In this document: piece after piece, positions 61,931 through 64,000 of the stretch
How the letters are laid out: each line of letters opens with the position of its first letter
How positions within the stretch are numbered: the stretch's first letter is position 1
Source of the DNA: Flavobacterium okayamense
GTDB lineage: Bacteria; Bacteroidota; Bacteroidia; Flavobacteriales; Flavobacteriaceae
Direction: 5' to 3'
Assembly: GCF_019702945.1 (NCBI RefSeq)
Contig: NZ_AP024749.1
Span: 2,542,001 to 2,606,000 of the forward strand
DNA length: 64,000 bases
Notes under the pieces: model-generated
The model's input: only the letters and a program-made list of their open reading frames with translations
What the model was told of the DNA's origin: nothing
Database searches by the model: none
Translations under genes and position numbers: made by a program

Positions 61931-62503
61931 ATGAAAAACTTACTTTCTGAAATACAAAACTGTACACTTTGTAAAGATTACCTTCCATTCCACCCTTCCC
62001 CTATTTTAAGAGCGAGTAAGACTGCTAAAATTATTATTATTGGACAAGCTCCAGGTATTCGAGTTCATAATAGTGGTATTCCCTGGAATGATCCAAGTGG
62101 AATTGAACTAAGAAGATGGTTAAACATTGACTCAGAAGTCTTTTATGACACTTCTGAAATCGCTATTATTCCAATGGGATTTTGTTATCCTGGGACAGGC
62201 AAAAGTGGTGATTTACCACCTAGAAAAGAATGTGCACCAACATGGCATGAAAAGCTTTTTAATTTTATGCCTAATGTTGAGTTAATTTTGTTAATAGGAC
62301 AATATTCACAAAAGTTTTACTTAGAGAAACCCAAGAAAAATTTAACCGAAATCGTAAAAAGTTTCGAAGAATACTTACCAAAATATTTTTGTTTACCACA
62401 TCCTTCTCCTCGTAATCGAATATGGATGAAAAAAAACTCTTGGTTCGAAGAAGATGTAATTCCTGTTTTAAGGCAAAAAATTGAAACTATTTTAAAAAAA
62501 TAA
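61931..62503 (+). CDS. Uracil-DNA glycosylase superfamily protein
   Basis: A 190-residue protein of the uracil-DNA glycosylase superfamily. The water-activating loop is IIIGQAPGIRVHNSGIPWNDPSG near 35-57, and the second active-site motif is CLPHPSPRNRIW near 157. An N-terminal CTLCKDY pair with further Cys in GFCYPGTGKSGDLPPRKEC could hold an iron-sulfur cluster as in families 4/5, but this is unproven. It is smaller than most family 4 enzymes. The motif I residue is Ala-Pro-Gly, and whether it removes uracil or only resembles the fold is not certain. It lies 11 bp after ACBP. Confidence 0.85.
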   Translation: MKNLLSEIQNCTLCKDYLPFHPSPILRASKTAKIIIIGQAPGIRVHNSGIPWNDPSGIELRRWLNIDSEVFYDTSEIAIIPMGFCYPGTGKSGDLPPRKECAPTWHEKLFNFMPNVELILLIGQYSQKFYLEKPKKNLTEIVKSFEEYLPKYFCLPHPSPRNRIWMKKNSWFEEDVIPVLRQKIETILKK

Positions 62504-62527
62504 ATCCCGATTTCTCAGGATTTATTT
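62498..62527. terminator. Bidirectional terminator
   Basis: AAATAAATCC and GGATTTATTT pair perfectly around a ten-base loop with flanking A/T tracts. It ends the UDG-like gene, whose stop lies in the stem, and the convergent rocD gene. Confidence 0.75.
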
Positions 62528-62530
62528 TAT

Positions 62531-63772
62531 TTATTCAAACTCTTGAAGTGTTTTAGTTATAATTGAAATACAATCTAACAATTGCTCTTCATTCATTACT
62601 AAAGGCGGAGCAAAACGAATAATGTTTCCGTGAGTTGGCTTAGCTAACAAACCATTATCACGTAGCTTCATACAAATATTCCAAGCAGTATCACTTTCCT
62701 CAGTATCATTAATTACGATGGCATTTAATAAACCTTTACCACGAACTAAAGTACAAATATTACTTGTTGATATATATTTATCTAATTCATAACGGAAAAT
62801 TTCACCTAATTTTTCAGCATTTTCAGCAAGCTTTTCATCTTTTACAACCTCTAAAGCAGCAATTGCAACCGCAGCAGCAACAGGATTTCCACCGAAAGTT
62901 GAACCATGCTGACCTGGTTTAATCACATTCATAATAGCATCGTTTGCTAAAACCGCTGAAACAGGATAAACGCCACCCGATAATGCTTTTCCCAAGATTA
63001 ATACATCTGGTTGAACATTTTCATGTTGAACCGCTAATAATTTTCCTGTTCTAGCAACTCCTGTTTGAACTTCATCTGCAATGAATAAAACATTGTGTTT
63101 TTCACATAAAGCTTTTGCTTTTGCTAAATAACCTTCACTAGGAACATAAACTCCAGCTTCACCTTGAATTGGCTCCACTAAGAATCCAGCGATATTAGGT
63201 GATGACGTAATTGCTTTTTCTAGAGCATCAATATCATCATAAGCTATTTTAATAAATCCAGCTGTATATGGTCCGAAATTTTTACGTGCATTCTCATCAT
63301 TTGAGAACGAAATAATAGTTGTTGTTCTTCCGTGGAAATTATTTTCACATACTATAATTTGTGCTTCATTTTCGTGAATTCCTTTTTTCTCATAAGCCCA
63401 TTTTCTACAGATTTTTAAAGCCGTTTCAACAGCTTCTGCACCTGTATTCATAGGTAAAACTTTATCGAAACCAAAATATTTCGTTACAAACTCTTCGTAA
63501 ACTCCTAATTTATCGTTGTAGAAAGCTCTGGATGTTAATGTTAATGTTTGTGCTTGTTCCATCATTGCACCAACAATTTTCGGATGACAATGACCCTGAT
63601 TCACAGCAGAATAAGCTGAAAGAAAATCGTAATATTTTTTCCCTTCAACATCCCAAACATACACACCTTCTCCTTTGCTTAAAACAACAGGTAATGGATG
63701 ATAGTTATGAGCTCCATATTTATCTTCTAACGCAATAGCTTCTGCAGAATTTAATTTTTCTAAAACTGACAT
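62531..63772 (-). CDS. rocD: Ornithine--oxo-acid transaminase RocD
   Basis: A PLP-dependent class III aminotransferase of 413 residues that turns ornithine and 2-oxoglutarate into glutamate semialdehyde and glutamate, linking arginine and proline metabolism. Visible are the N-terminal [87 protein letters not shown] with the PLP-contacting Asp, and [16 protein letters not shown] with the Schiff-base Lys. The frame can be opened 23 codons earlier, but that extension is not family-like. I use the ATG at 63772. Confidence 0.95.
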   Translation of the reverse strand: MSVLEKLNSAEAIALEDKYGAHNYHPLPVVLSKGEGVYVWDVEGKKYYDFLSAYSAVNQGHCHPKIVGAMMEQAQTLTLTSRAFYNDKLGVYEEFVTKYFGFDKVLPMNTGAEAVETALKICRKWAYEKKGIHENEAQIIVCENNFHGRTTTIISFSNDENARKNFGPYTAGFIKIAYDDIDALEKAITSSPNIAGFLVEPIQGEAGVYVPSEGYLAKAKALCEKHNVLFIADEVQTGVARTGKLLAVQHENVQPDVLILGKALSGGVYPVSAVLANDAIMNVIKPGQHGSTFGGNPVAAAVAIAALEVVKDEKLAENAEKLGEIFRYELDKYISTSNICTLVRGKGLLNAIVINDTEESDTAWNICMKLRDNGLLAKPTHGNIIRFAPPLVMNEEQLLDCISIITKTLQEFE

Positions 63773-63887
63773 TCTTTTATTTTTTAATTTTTGAATATGC
63801 AATTCCTTCTTAATTTGGAGAGAAATCATCCATACTTGCAAAGTTAAGAATTAAAATATTTTATAAAAACCATTTTAATTTAAAACT

Positions 63888-63915
63888 TGAAAAATAAAAA
63901 ATATCTATATATTTG
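63888..63915 (+). promoter_or_regulatory. Promoter of the gene cut by the window end
   Basis: TTG at 63888-63890 and TATATTTG at 63908-63915 are 17 bp apart, matching the Bacteroidota TTG-N17-23-TAnnTTTG promoter. The ATG at 63938 is 22 bp downstream of the -7 element. Confidence 0.65.
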
Positions 63916-63937
63916 ATTTCTAATCAATTTGCAATCT

Positions 63938-64000
63938 ATGAGAAAAAAATTACTACTCCTCTTTTTACTATTAACTCAATTTTTATTAGCCCAAGAATGG
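63938..64000 (+). CDS. Start of a secreted protein (cut by window end)
   Basis: The frame opens with a typical Bacteroidota signal peptide, a basic RKK start, a run of Leu/Phe and a cut site LLAQ-EW, and continues to the window edge (21 codons). A good promoter lies just upstream. What the mature protein is cannot be told from this piece. Confidence 0.7.
   Translation, partial: MRKKLLLLFLLLTQFLLAQEW

Noticed and set aside
63773..63841. An extended RocD start
   Set aside because: The 23 extra residues are not family-like. The normal [13 protein letters not shown] start lies at 63772.

Overview
The window is a stretch of ordinary chromosome from a low-GC member of the Bacteroidota, almost certainly the family Flavobacteriaceae and close to Flavobacterium. 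Several signs agree. Two proteins carry type IX secretion (T9SS) C-terminal sorting domains. TAnnTTTG promoter -7 elements precede many genes, while Shine-Dalgarno sequences are largely missing and leaders are A-rich. The gene order bamD-rpoZ-coaBC-DUF4835-recN and a fused CcsBA cytochrome c assembly protein are both typical of the phylum. I see 65 protein genes, two of them cut by the window edges. I see no tRNA, rRNA, CRISPR array, insertion sequence, prophage or integration site. Coding density is very high, and only one intergenic gap exceeds 300 bp.

Layout. 1-5 kb: the end of an unknown gene, a YtxJ/BrxC bacilliredoxin, the ClpB disaggregase behind a possible sigma-54 promoter, and two tandem paralogous secreted proteins with a shared upstream element. 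5-9.5 kb: a GNAT/mutarotase-like pair, a small hypothetical gene, and a putative surface lipoprotein with seven propeller-type repeats next to a T9SS-secreted LVIVD-repeat protein. 9.6-19.6 kb: smpB, a small HTH regulator, pcm, then a same-strand run (Gfo/Idh oxidoreductase, 3-hydroxyacyl-CoA dehydrogenase, DUF1015, membrane protein, YggS, exonuclease/GIY-YIG fusion, ion channel, miaA, acyl-ACP thioesterase). 19.6-23.6 kb: an OmpR-type two-component system, coaE and a GT2 glycosyltransferase. 23.6-29.2 kb: one 1843-residue modular T9SS surface protein. 29.4-36.6 kb: fabI, recN, DUF4835, coaBC, rpoZ, bamD, dapA and DUF6913, all on the minus strand. 36.7-38.4 kb: a 5'-nucleotidase split into two genes in reversed domain order. 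38.3-43.4 kb: two paralogous membrane proteins, ligA, DUF6495 and the rpsF-rpsR-rplI operon. 43.5-53 kb: a LytTR regulator, priA, a chalcone-isomerase-like protein, BrkB, nadC, DUF2853, menD, an acetyltransferase, a glutathione peroxidase and a small K+ channel. 53-64 kb: ccsBA, birA, rsfS-ftsH, a LUD-cdsA-psd-ACBP-UDG-like run, rocD, and the start of another secreted protein.

Functional themes are envelope building (bamD, cdsA, psd, fabI, thioesterase), cofactors (coaBC, coaE, nadC, menD, birA), proteostasis (clpB, ftsH, smpB, pcm), and replication and repair (ligA, priA, recN, UDG-like).

I did not find a self-evident new defence or metabolic system. The most unusual signals are smaller. 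Two repeat-like sequences appear in frame inside yggS and menD and encode short inserted peptides. There is a possible sigma-54 promoter with palindrome-like boxes before clpB. A conserved GGGGAAGAAA box lies at near-constant distance before the duplicated secreted genes. A promoter is embedded in the ftsH terminator. Several genes have promoters so close to the start codon that their mRNAs are predicted to be leaderless.
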